Part shown: positions 17,730 through 54,660 of the stretch, in pieces
Layout of the letters: each line of letters opens with the position of its first letter
Position numbering within the stretch: position 1 is the stretch's first letter
NCBI RefSeq assembly: GCF_024679245.1
Contig: NC_090178.1
Span: forward strand, 17,672,213 to 17,736,212
DNA: 64,000 bases
Direction of reading: 5' to 3'
From: Pseudorasbora parva
Taxonomy: Eukaryota; Chordata; Actinopteri; Cypriniformes; Gobionidae
Notes under the pieces: generated by a model
Database searches by the model: none
Told to the model about the DNA's origin: nothing
The model's input: only the letters and a program-made list of their open reading frames with translations
Position numbers and translations under genes: made by a program

Positions 17730-17852
17730 ATGGAGGTTGTGCAGGATAGTTTTATGTTTACTTTTGTTCAAAAAAAGCAACCTCTGACCCGCCAAAGTGT
17801 GGTAGACTCTTTACCTGAGCTTCCGCAAACCGCCACACCTGAAGTCACGTGA
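17730..17852 (+). CDS. Small open reading frame, unknown (40 codons)
   Basis: On the plus strand, divergent from rhbdl2, an ATG with G at +4 opens a 40-aa frame (MEVVQDSFMFTFVQKKQPL...). It is less AT-rich than its surroundings and ends in a TGA that overlaps an E-box (GTCACGTGA, 17844-17852). I do not recognise a family. It may be the first exon of a divergent transcript or simply chance in a CpG-bearing promoter. Confidence 0.2.
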   Translation: MEVVQDSFMFTFVQKKQPLTRQSVVDSLPELPQTATPEVT

Positions 17853-19437
17853 TGCAATGGTTTTAAACATTTCGTCTGATTGATTATACACGTCAGAAAC
17901 TCTATACTATAAACACTGACAATTAAACATTAATAAATAGACAAAATATTTGAAAATACATAAACTAATTTAGAGAATGGTAGCATTATTTATGAACACT
18001 AGATGGCACCATTTCTACTATAATAACCATTCGGGTTTCTTAAAAGACAATTCAGACAAGTGAAATTCTGCTCATATTTGTTTTTAAGCCTGTATGAGAT
18101 CCCATTCGTTTTTGTATGGTTTTCTATATAAATGTCATTTATTCCTGTGATGGAAAAGCTGTGACACGCCAGTTTTCTGTATTACATGATTATTCAGAAA
18201 TCATTCTATGATGATTTGGAACAAGAAACACTTATCAATATTAAAAATGGGGTTGTGATGTGGAAATTACATTTTTCCTTTTCAGGAATCTTTCACAAAT
18301 AATTAAACTGAAAAACATTATTTTGAAATGGACAATTTGTCTAACATTACAAAAATATTTTTTTCTTCACACCGACAAATTGTGACCAAACATGACAAGC
18401 CTTTAATACACAGCTTTCTTTTTTAAAGAATAAAATAGTAATTTACATGTCGCATGCACTATATTCCAAGTCTTCTAGGGCCATTCAATAACTTTATATG
18501 GGGAACAGAATTATAAATGTTATTCACTGAATTTTTTACAACAAGTGAGCTATTCAAGGGATAGTTTACCCAAAAATGAACAACCACTGTCTGTGTCTCT
18601 CTGTGAGTGTGTACCATGGCAGTCAATGGCTTCCGCGATCTGCTTGGTTATAAACATTATTCCAAATAGCTTCCTTTGTTCCACAGACGAAAGAAATTCA
18701 TACAGGTTTAGAACAACTTGAAGGTGAGTAAATGACTATTTATTTTTAGGTGAACTATCCCTTTAATGGCATACTCAAACAAGAATGAAATTTCAGTTAA
18801 ATACAATGACTTGATTTAGAAAACGTACACCTTATCCCATGAATGACTTTCATGGAGATTTAACCTTTTTTTTCTCCAAGGTTTAACAACTTAAGTGCAG
18901 CATTGTTATTAAATCCATTAAAATGACAATGTCCACCTCTAAGTAACTGATATACAACAAACCTATACAAGCTCATCACAAATTTTTTGCAAGAAAGAAC
19001 AGAATCGAAACAAATGTTGACTTATCACAGATCTTTTATTTTGTCAAAAAAGAAAAAAAAGTTGGGAGTTAAAAAACAGACTGAAGGATAGAGGGAGAGT
19101 CTGGTATATCTGCTGCAGGTCAGTCACATTACATTATACAGAGATGATCGCATCAGCCAAGCTTTTTTACAGCGGTAGTTTGACATCTTTTCCAACAAAT
19201 TCTTAAACAGATTAAACTTCCTTAGAATGCATCTAGATATGCATGTTTGGTGTTGGGCCATCAGTAACAGTTCAGCAATAAAAATGAGTTAAATGTGGAT
19301 AGACCATGGCACCCAAGCATTTTAAAGGAGGAAAAAATAAAAAGAATCAAGTGGAAGGAGGAAATTTCAAGTGAAACGAAGGGGGCTGGTTCTATAGCAA
19401 CCTGCAGAGAGGTAGCTATTACCATCTATATTGTTCT
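17853..19437. other. Intergenic DNA between rhbdl2 and akirin1, with akirin1 3' UTR
   Basis: Contains one MITE (18557-18772). The part from about 19020 to 19437 should be the akirin1 3' UTR, because the stop codon is at 19438-19440; a minus-strand AATAAA (TTTATT near 19035) could end it. Nothing else is recognised. Confidence 0.4.
18557..18772. mobile_element. Foldback MITE (AGGGATAGTTTACCC ends)
   Basis: Ends are AGGGATAGTTTACCCAAAAA and, at the right, the complement TTTTTAGGTGAACTATCCCT. TTAA follows on the right and a worn TCAA precedes on the left. It belongs to the family of 26590-26821. Confidence 0.8.
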
Positions 19438-45283
<25,846 letters not shown>

Positions 45284-45560
45284 GATCGCTGATTTAATGG
45301 GACAATAAACAATACCGACAGTAAAATAACACCCCTTTTATAATAAAATGCGTCGATATCCCTTTCTATTTCAACTTTTTCGGGGATTTTATTGAGCTTC
45401 GCACGATTTCGGCGGCCCCCCCTCTGCTCACACACCGGTTTAAATACCAAGTGCCAGATTTGTAGCAAAAAGGCTAAACCGACACAGCCGAGGACTGTAC
45501 CATTTACGGAGGAGATGGGGTGGGGAGAATGTTATAAACAAGTTTGTTTTTTCTCAAATA
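45284..45560 (-). promoter_or_regulatory. akirin1 5' UTR and promoter
   Basis: Directly upstream of the akirin1 ATG (45283) the sequence is CpG-bearing (TTTCGGCGGCC near 45410, ACGGAGG near 45507) in an otherwise AT-rich region, as expected of a housekeeping promoter on the minus strand. The start site cannot be fixed. Confidence 0.45.
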
Positions 45561-46389
45561 ACATTAAATCATACTTTATTGTGTTTACTAGGCAACGCAA
45601 ACATTAACGTGGTTCAAATTCTATTGCAAAAATATAATCTATATGTAAGTTATTGTTTTTATTTTAAGTACATATACAACATCGGTAATCGTTCCAACCT
45701 GTGATTGTTGGTTTATTTGTATGCCCTCTTTTAACATAGTTACTTTCCAGTGATGTGTTGCTCCAAAACACAACGATTATTAATATTGAAAGTGATAGTT
45801 ATACTTACTCAGGTTTATGCTTGCCATTGTTACCTTTTCCTGTTTAAACAGACCTCTTGCACCGACTTTTATGTTAAGGCTATTTGCATAGAAAAGAATA
45901 CCTTTTATAAATGATTACCCCTAGGCAAACATAGAATGTAAATACATTTTGTGTAATATTTTTATATTGTATAATATTTGCTATTTTTCGTCAATATTCA
46001 TTTTTCTTATTTAAACATCTTAACACATTCACTGGACTCTTTCAGTTTACCTAAACTCCTCTTTGATTAGTATAGTTCACTATGGAAAAGTGTGACACTT
46101 TCAATTTCCACTCCTCCAACAGCTTAATCCTGATTGGTGCTTTACAATCATATGACTCTGATCAATATTTATTGAGTTTATTTGGCCAATAACCACATTT
46201 CTGGACGATTTGCACGTTGTTTGTTTGTGTTATCCCCCAAAGTAGTCTTTCAACTCACAAGGAAGGAATACATTCCTTACTGTATGCCTGAAAAGCTCCT
46301 CAAACTGTGCTGTATCATCAAGATGGTTGATATCCAGGAAAAGTGTGTTTTTAATTAAGTATCATTGGTCAGATTGAATTGTAGCCTAT
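45561..46389. other. Intergenic DNA, nothing recognised
   Basis: AT-rich; no gene or clear repeat. Confidence 0.35.
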
Positions 46390-47102
46390 ACAAACTGAAA
46401 AAATAAAGTTTGTTGGATTGAACATGATTTAATTGTGTTCTTCGGTCCCACATGAATCAATTAAGTTAAACAAACATAATTTGTTCATAACATCAACATC
46501 ATGGAATGAATATGTTTTAAGTGACCCAATTATGTAGGCTCAAAGTTAACTCCCTGACATGATTCATTCACTTCATTTTCACATATTTTTAATGTACCTA
46601 GATGTCAAACTTTTAGAAGCTAGAAGTACACATTAGCATCTTAAGAGCTAAGCATTAAAAGCTCTTATACAGTAAAGCCGTACTGACATAAATTCTTTTT
46701 GTCCACAGCCGCAAATGCCCTCTCTTCTCCACAATAGTCACCCACTGTAATTTAAATTCTAATAATTCCAGCACAATTTAATATGAAACACTATTCAACA
46801 CAATGAAGTCTCCCCTTTTCTCATCTTGCTCAAAAATACACAAAATTACACTTTTGTATATAAAATAACAACATTTCCTCTCTCTTGATTTAGCCATATG
46901 CAATGCATGCTGGGAACAAGCCCCACCCAGTTTCAGTTAATGCAACACAAATCATTCATGTTATCTCAGCACAAATGGTAATAATAAACTTCCATCTGAC
47001 TTATATTTAAGTGGATTGAACACAATCAAATTATGACAAAATGAATAGCAATTTTAATTAGGCAATTTGAACAAGCAGACAAAAATAAAACATTTTCAGT
47101 GT
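46390..47102. mobile_element. MITE with ACTGAAAAAATAAA-type ends
   Basis: The left end ACTGAAAAAATAAAGTTTGTTGGATTGAA resembles the complement of the right end (AAAATAAAACATTTTCAGT). Inside both ends the words GGATTGAACA and ATTTAA/ACAATCAAATT recur. The pairing is imperfect and no target duplication was found. Class unknown. Confidence 0.5.
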
Positions 47103-47801
47103 AGTTTCTTAAATAATGTAACAGTAATTTAGAGTTATAGCATACAGTATTTTCTTTTAACATACTATTATATTAATGCAGAAGACCTTCTGTTTAAACA
47201 GAAGTTAATATAAGATTACACTAATTACACAGCATTTTGTATTATTAGAAGACTCTTTCTAAGCAACATATAAGAATATACTGTGTAGGCCTATCATATT
47301 AATTACTCTTTGCAATATAAGACATACAGCCAAGAATGGTGATGAAGGCAGAAAGTGTGTATTACATAATATACAATCAATCAAAAAGGAAGGTGAAGTT
47401 TTTGCCATAGTTTTTGTCATCAATAATACTGAAGGTATTTTGTTTCACAATGCAATCTATATATATATTTCGGCATGTTTTATGCTTGGGAGGGACAACA
47501 TGTAGCTAGTGATTCAGCTGTTTTGAGTTTAAGTAGGTAATTTCACTCTGTAGAAAGGAAAAACAGCATTATACATCAAAAGCTGATCACAATAGTCTTA
47601 TTATTTAGCACCTATAGTATGTTCCTTTAATTTCTTGATGTTCATATCTTCATTTCATATTTTTATTATTTACCACACTTTACATGATATCATGCAAGGC
47701 CTACTATAATAAAGAAGATCTACATTTGCATAATATGTCAGCTTCTGACCAGCAAAATGGAAGAGACTGGGGAACAAAATCTTTTATAAATAAATAAGAC
47801 T
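47103..47801. other. Intergenic DNA and cnr2 3' UTR
   Basis: AT-rich. The right part should be the cnr2 3' UTR; minus-strand AATAAA matches (TTTATT/TTTATA types near 47640-47790) are possible signals. No other feature. Confidence 0.35.
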
Positions 47802-49552
47802 TTATAATCTGTGTATGCTGTTTTGCTGGTTGTCTACACTCTCAGAAATAGTATCTGGATTGCTATCACTCACTCCATGATCTTTGTCCCTTTTATCCAA
47901 ACTATTTTCATTTCTTTGGCTATGAGTTTTTCGCAGAGTGCGTTCCCTGCATGCCTTGCAACATTTGAGCAGTTCTCCCCTCAGCTCTCGACAGCGTAGC
48001 GCGTATAGGAGCGGGTTTACACACGAGTTCACCAGGCAGAGTGTGCTACAGAAAGCATATATACGCTGTTGTTTGTTCGTAAGGGTCACCATGACATCCA
48101 CCATCATAAAGGACAGGACAGGCAGCCAACAAACTGCGAGGATTAGGAGGATCAGACTGAAGGTACGTGCGAGCTGAATGTCCATTCGCATTCGAGCCTG
48201 TCCTTTTATGTTCAGCCTACCCAACTTTGATCCGCCCATAGCTGCTTCATGCCGGTTTGCTTTCCACAGGATGAGGGCATAAGCCACCATGATAAGCAAG
48301 AGCACCCCAAGTTGCAGGCCCGTCCAGCAGCCCAGATAGCGATGATCCACATAAGGGAAAAGACGGGAACACGGAGGATCCAACCAGGTTGTGCACCTCC
48401 AACCCATCAGAGGAAGGAATGAAATGATAATCGTTACACACCATAATAATACTATAGCCTGCTTGGCCCTTCTGCGTGTCAATAGCACCTTGTAATTGGA
48501 AGCCTGGTAGATGCAAAGATAACGGTCCAGCACTGTCAGCAACAGACTTCCTACAGAGCCCGTGAAGGCCATTGTGACGCCACCCAGCTTGAACAGATAC
48601 GTACTAGCGTTGTCGCCTTTACTATAAAGATGGAAATCTAGGAAACTGATGGTGAAGAAACAGCTGGCAAAAGTGTCAGCCAGTGCCAAGCTGCTGATGA
48701 ACAGGTATGATGGTCGTTTGCGCAGAGTGGCGGAGCTTGCAATGACCAAAAGGACCAAAATGTTCTCCAGGAAAGTCACAGGACCAGCTAGCAAGCATAT
48801 TGAGCTGATAGCTTTCTTCTCTGCTGGGCTCAGGACCATGTAGCACTGTAGGCTGTTGCACAAGCTTGCATCTGCAACAATTCAGGATCAAAATTATTCA
48901 AAATAATCGCTTTTTTAAGAAAAACAATGATTCATTATTATTATTTAAATTAGTGTGAGGTCAGTAAGATTGTTTTATGTTTGGTCTCTTATGTGCAAGG
49001 CTGTGCTTTTTTGATCAAAAATTCTGTAAATACAGTCATGTGAAAAATTATTACAATTTAAAATAGCTATTTTCTATTTGAATCTATTTTAAGATGTAAT
49101 GGATTTCTGTGATGAAAGCTGAATTTAAAGCAGCCATTAGACTACTCCAGTCTTCAGTGTCACATGACGGTAGCTGATAGTGCTCAAAAAATATTATTAT
49201 TGATGAAAACAGTTGTGCTGCTTCATACTTTTGTGGAACATGATGCAACTTTTTCAGATTTTATTTGAAATAGAATAGTTTTTATAAAAATGTAAACATC
49301 TTTACTGTCCATTTTTATCACATGTATTCATCCATGCTGAATATAAGTAAACCAAAATTTTACTGACCTCAAATTAATTTTGTTTAAAAAAATGGATTAA
49401 AAAAATGATCAAAACAAAGAAAGAAATGTCACAATCACAGAGAGACCATAGAAAATCTGAAATAGAACTATACCTGTGGTTGAAGTGGTTGTTGTACTTT
49501 CATTTAAATAAAGCACAGTAGCTTCTTGATCTTGTTCCAGTCCATTCTCCAT
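47802..49552 (-). CDS. cnr2: Cannabinoid receptor 2-type G protein-coupled receptor, two coding exons
   Basis: Exons on the minus strand are 49474-49552 (79 nt) and 47802-48871 (1070 nt), 382 aa, phases matching. The large frame has no ATG before membrane segment 1. A consensus acceptor (TTGTTGCAG, 48872) and an upstream exon ending ACCACAG before GTATAG supply the start MENGLEQDQEATV and an N-glycosylation site (NES). It is a class A receptor with seven helices: D92 of helix 2 in LALAD, DRY at 142-144, CWLP (274-277) in helix 6, and NPLLY (312-316) in helix 7. KPSYLF-like RPSYLF after helix 1, MTFTASVGSLLLT-like MAFTGSVGSLLLT and PLMGW are cannabinoid-receptor hallmarks. The short N-terminus and the neighbouring pnrc2 point to cnr2, not cnr1. 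In mammals CB2 is a Gi-coupled receptor of immune cells activated by 2-AG and anandamide. The tail is Ser-rich. Confidence 0.92.
49130..49400. repeat. Dispersed repeat in the cnr2 intron
   Basis: Contains CTCCAGTCTTCAGTGTCACATGACGG, AAAATATTATTATTGATGAAAACAGTTGTGCTGC and CATCTTTACTGTCC with a GACCT tail. Its pieces recur at 8393-8530 and 62585-62815. Confidence 0.65.
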
Positions 49553-50371
49553 TTCCCCAGGACAGAATTGATCTATTAAAAGTACATGATGAACGATGAA
49601 AAAAACAGTGGATAATATTTCAAATTCTTCATTAGTCCACTTTAAATGGTAACATGAAAGACTTTGGAGTTTGACATGATTAAGAGGAATTAAACCATTT
49701 TAACCAATTAAAAGTCAAACATGACTCCAAGCAACATTTTTTATTAGGCTAATATATTCTATAAATAAAACGGCATTATTCAGGCTGCATGGCTTAGATT
49801 TGGAAGAGAAGTGATGATATTTAATGTGAAATAATCAGCCTGTCCCATGGGTCTATAAACCACTCACTAAATCTGACCTAAAGCTGTTCAATAGATTAGA
49901 CTAGAGATTTGCAGATTGCCCTCTGCTGGTCAAAAGACCACACAGGCTTTATTAGAATTGTTTTATTTTGTCCTCAGACATTTTAATTTCTCTTAACTTA
50001 AATATTTTTAGTAGTGGAAAGTCCAGAAAGCAGATACATGCTCTGGGTAAATCAATTAAACAGCACGCTCTCTTTTCATTGTTCCCTCAATTTTCATAAT
50101 TTCCTTAAAGGAAGCACTAATATATTTTTCTTTCTTATCCTTCCACATTTTCACCCCAAAGCGCATTAGCTCCACGCCATCTTTTTGTGTTATAGTGTTC
50201 TTAAAAATGGAAATGTCAAAAAATGTTCAGTTAAAGTCACTACTCTTCGCTCTAATACAATGGCTTCCCCGTAGAGTCTTTGTTCCTCCCAAAAATATTC
50301 TTGTGAGTTTTTCCTATAACCACTTTCACCTGTGGTGGTTTACCAAATGTGAGTTTTATTTTCCTGTATAT

Positions 50372-50375
50372 TTTT

Positions 50376-50459
<84 letters not shown>

Positions 50460-50461
50460 TT
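50372..50461. repeat. (TTTC)n microsatellite
   Basis: About 90 bp of TTTC tetranucleotide, a homopyrimidine tract, between the cnr2 coding start and its probable leader exon. Confidence 0.97.
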
Positions 50462-50612
50462 TTTTTAAACCTACACTGTTGGCAATAAAATGTATGAGTC
50501 ACAAACACATCCTTATTAAAGCTTTCACACTCTCACACAATTGAAATGTAAAAAGATCTATAACATACTTCTATTTAGGTGTCTTACAAATAAGGACAAG
50601 AAAAATACAGTT

Positions 50613-51487
50613 GGGGAGAACCGGGGCGAAAGTAACGCGGGACGAAAGTAACAAAGCGATTTTCTCAGAGCCCTGACTACATTTGCATTCCAAGCTATGA
50701 CACCACGTTCAGCACGCAACCCTTGATGGATCTGCCAAAAATCATGTGATTTCGTCATCGTTTCCCATGCACGGCTGGGTCCGAAATATAGTTTTCGAGT
50801 ATGAAAAGTAAATTACTGAAGCGGTACTTTTTTTTCTAATTACAAGTTGTGTTTCTCGTTTCATGTGTCACAGTAATGATCAATCTACCGATTATTTATT
50901 GCTGTTACACATCACGAAGGTCTGTCTTTTCAGAGTTTTTCAGTATAAAAGTAAATCGTGTTTAAATGTCAGGACTTCCTGTCGGGACGAAAGTAACACT
51001 TGTTACTTTTGCTTTTGTCCCACTTGTATATATAATGCATTATGCTAATTTGATTTTCATATTGTTCATATTGTTGAAGAAAAAAATGATCAAATAGATC
51101 GAAATTGCACAAAAAAAATACTAAACCTACAAGTTTGTGCAAAGATAAATTAGCTACAAAATATGTTTGCAGTTACATTAACAAGGTCATAGTCAGGCAT
51201 ATTTAATAAAAACAAGAGTAACACAGAACAATCTAGCTTATATTGTTGTGTTACTTTTGACCCACCTTTACTTTCGTCCCAACTGATGGGGTCAAAAGTA
51301 ACAATCTGCATCTTATGTTCAAAGTGATATTATACTGTAGTCGTTCTGCATTTGTACAAAATACCACCTGCTATTGATAGACCACACTTGTGAGTTATTG
51401 ACCAGAGCAAATGTATATCTCTGTCCAAATATTTTCTTATAAAAGTGCGTTTTTCTGAAAAATGGCACTTTCGCCCCTGCTCTCCCC
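50613..51487. mobile_element. Element with GGGGAGA ends and repeated CGAAAGTAAC motifs
   Basis: Ends GGGGAGAACCGGGGCGAAAG and CTTTCGCCCCTGCTCTCCCC form inverted repeats. The word GACGAAAGTAAC or its variants (GTCAAAAGTAAC, and complements such as GTTACTTTTG and ACTTTCGTCCC) recurs about eight times, in both orientations, at 50626, 50642, 50987, 51000, 51250, 51271, 51292 and 51468. There is no coding capacity. The class is unknown and no target duplication was resolved. Confidence 0.6.
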
Positions 51488-51561
51488 TTCCTTATTTTAC
51501 CCATTAGAGTTGTTTCAGTTCACAGTTGGCATACACATTGATCAAATGAACTAGTTCTTAC

Positions 51562-51670
51562 CTTTGTGTTTTGCCGTTGGAAGAGAGTATTAAATCCAGT
51601 TATTGTCTTTCACAAATATGATCGTTCTGCAGTTTGCCACTGATTAAAACATGAGAGCCACACCTCCACT
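51562..51670 (-). other. Probable non-coding first exon of cnr2
   Basis: On the minus strand a consensus donor (ACAAAG then GTAAGAAC) ends an exon at 51562, and the ATG exon is preceded by an acceptor (TTTTAATAG, 49572). Human CNR2 also has 5' non-coding exons. The upstream limit is a guess. Confidence 0.4.
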
Positions 51671-52329
51671 GAGAGAGAGAGAGTGAGAACCAACATTTCA
51701 GTATCATGTCCTGCCAAGCAGCTGTTATGAACTGTGATGTATTCAACGCGAGCAGAGATGCAGGTTACAGATTAAAGTGACCATTACTGAGCGAAGAAAG
51801 CAACAGCCGTCTCTAAGATACCCAAAGTATCCAAAGAGGAATTATATAATTATTACAATATAAAAATCGCGTAATAAATGCTGAAACATTCTCTTTACCA
51901 CAGCTTCCTCATGCTGTTGCTAACTTATTTCACAATAGGCCTATGTGAAAATGTAATTCACACATTGGGGCATATGGAGAAGAAGAAAAAAAAAAAAAAA
52001 ACGTTGGTTAACTCTCACTGTAACTGTCCCCAAATTTGTATATTTTCATTAAGATCGCTGTAATTGCTTATTCTGAAAGTACATTTTGTGTACATCAGGA
52101 TTTTTAAGCTCCCAGTTATAGGCTAAATAAATGTAGGCTACTTTTAATAATAGGCTAATTTAATAAAGGAAGAAATATCTTGATGTTCTATAGTGTAATC
52201 CAATATCCATACGGAGGAAAAATAAATGTTTTTATATATTTAAAATGTTATTTTTACTAGCTATTATTACATATTGAGTGTAGCGTTATTTTTTAATCAA
52301 CAGGTGGCGCTTGTGAATCTTTTATGTAG
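51671..52329. other. Region upstream of cnr2, nothing recognised
   Basis: Includes a short GA run (51672-51686) and a poly-A run near 51985. No gene. Confidence 0.35.
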
Positions 52330-52606
52330 GGGAGTTTACCAAAAAATTAAAATGCATCATTACTAGGCTACTCAGTATCCTACTCACCACTCACCTACCT
52401 GTATGAGTTTCTTTCTTCTGTTGAACACAAGATATTTTAAAGAATGTTGGTAACCAGACAGTTGACGGTAGCATTGACTTTCATAGCACTTCTTACTTTG
52501 GAAGTCAATTGCTACCATCAACTGTCTGGTTACATTCTCTAAAATATCTTATTGTGTTCAAAAGAAGAAAGCTCATACAGATTTGGGGAATTTTTCATTT
52601 TTGTCA
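52330..52606. mobile_element. Foldback MITE copy (worn ends)
   Basis: Arms pair around the centre near 52495: CCAGACAGTTGACGGTAGCA is mirrored by TGCTACCATCAACTGTCTGG, and TATGAGTTTCTTTCTTCTG by AGAAGAAAGCTCATA. It is the same family as 4760-5125; the terminal AGGGATAG sequence is lost. Confidence 0.75.
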
Positions 52607-54560
52607 TGATCATGAACTATTTACTTCCATTTTTGCAGCATAATATATATAACACACAGATATGCATAGGCCTATATACTTTACACTATACATTTTTTTG
52701 TGTGTGTCATGATAAAAGTATTGTATTGTTTCTTGTGTACATGTTTCTTCCCGAATATGGAAATTTGACTTCTTCTCAAATCATGTGTGTGACCTACAAG
52801 TGCCTCCCACCCAACCTAACCTACTTTCCAAACATAGGATACAAACTTAGGCCAAGCCCCCCTGAAAGCTTTAACCCAAGGTTGCATCCTGTGGGTGTGC
52901 ACTTCCGTCACCAAATAAGGATTTTGATTAAACAGGCCAGCAAGTGCCATATTATGCAACAGGTTTGTTTGTGGGACAAGCAGGAGTATGAGCTACAGAT
53001 GTGGGGATTTTAAAGAGGAATTGAAAACTTTTTTAATGTTTAGAACCACCACAACTTAAGCAAAAGTTTGTGCAAAGTACAGTTTTTCAGCTCATTTATT
53101 TAATTAGTTTTAACATTCTCTAAACTGTAAGTGCAATTGTCACATCTGTTTTATGACAAATCATAAAAACTCGATTGTATGTCTGTAAAATATAGTAAGT
53201 CACCCAAAACATGTAATTGTGTGTCATAGCCTGGTTAAATGTAGATGTTTTTTTTATTTTATTTTGGCAGTCAACCCTATAAGTGTTTGTTATAGGCTTT
53301 ATATTTATACCTTTTCATGGACTGACTGTCAGTTTTGTCTAGCTGAATACTTAGGCTATCACACTGAGCTTTCTAGATACATATTTCAACAGTAGGTAAA
53401 AATGTACTTGGGATTAGTGAATAATGTAGCAGACAGAAAAATAATATGCTCATAGCACATTTATTTTCTGTTGCAAGTGAATAGAAAACCTTCCTTCCAT
53501 GACACATATTTATGTAATGTCTGACCGAATGTGGCATACACGAAAGGATTTTTCGAAGTTGTGAGGAATATGATCATTTCACTGGGAATCATTCGTTTTA
53601 ATCAGCAAGCCACGTGCAGTTAGTTGTTGTGTAATTAGACTATATCAAATAAACCTGTTTAAATTTTGTTTTAATCCAATTAGTTTAATTTTGGACGGTT
53701 CTGATGAAACACCAAGTTACTTCCTGAGAAATAAGGTTGGAAATAGAAAAACAGAGAACATCTTATATAACTTCTAACAGCTGTTGAACATTCTGTTGAG
53801 GTACAGCACAATAAACAATCTAAGTAGACATTTGTTCAAGAACACCAAATGGCTCATATGCCTCCTCTAATTCCATTCATTGATTTATGAAGATGCTAGC
53901 TACTCCCCCAAAACAACACCTTTTTTCTGTAGCTTTTCAAACACTCTCCATTCCATTGTCATTGGCAGTAGATACCACTTCACAGGTTTTTATCTACTTG
54001 TTGTCACATGCCAGCAGCTGGTGGGATAGGCTACTTCTCAAATGACATCATATACTTGGTTTTAAAGACAAAGTATTTCCTGTATCCCATTCCCACTCAC
54101 ACCATTACTATGGCAATGCCTGCTAAGATTATTTTATTAGGTTATTAATATGCATTTTAACATTCTGGCTTCAGAATGTAACTACTCAAAATTCTGTTGT
54201 TGTCCCATATGATCATTTTCGCAACATGATGTGTTTGAAAGTCGAGCCTTTGTTTACTTGTGTTTATTTAAATATATTTCCCACAAAACTTCTCTCTTAA
54301 ACAAGCAAATTGGATGTCTTTGTTCACAGAATTTTACATACACTTAGTTATATGTTGTGCCCTTATGCGTTTTTCGAATATATGACATCATGGTTTTTAG
54401 GTTCAAGTGTTTGCATTTTGAGATTAAACCAACCGGAAGAAAACCATGTGACATTTTTTTAAGGCTTCGAGCTATTACAGTAACGCGGAAAAACCAAAAT
54501 TCCCCACAAACATGCATAACACTCAGTGACGCAGAAAGGGTGGCAACAGGCGTGTTCATC
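52607..54560. other. Intergenic DNA between cnr2 and pnrc2, with one orphan frame
   Basis: A 153-codon plus frame (52552-53013) begins inside the MITE. Its second half (about 52735-53013) has Cys- and Pro-rich composition unlike the AT-rich flanks (KCLPPNLTYFPNIGYKLRPS, then VCLWDKQEYELQMWGF). I do not recognise it, and no splice context supports it. The remainder shows nothing. Confidence 0.3.
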
Positions 54561-54660
54561 GCTCCTATTGGTCACACGTCGACAGTGCTTCTCCCTGATT
54601 GGCCAGAACGACGCACGCCTGAAGTACTTATGCTTTGTTGAGGCTCCATTTTGTTGTTAG
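54561..54660 (+). promoter_or_regulatory. pnrc2 promoter with paired NF-Y (CCAAT) sites
   Basis: Two inverted CCAAT boxes (ATTGG at 54567-54571 and 54598-54602) are 31 bp apart, a spacing common in NF-Y promoters, with CpGs around them (ACACGTCGAC, AACGACGCACGC) and no TATA box. Transcription probably begins at about 54640-54660. Confidence 0.5.

Noticed and set aside
48840..48863. Start of cnr2 at a TTG or at the ATG 48840-48838
   Set aside because: TTG is not a normal start, and the ATG would remove nearly all of the N-terminus; a spliced upstream exon fits phase and family better.
54357..54641. 94-codon frame before the pnrc2 promoter
   Set aside because: It overlaps an opposite-strand frame and the CCAAT/CpG promoter; no domain and no splice context.
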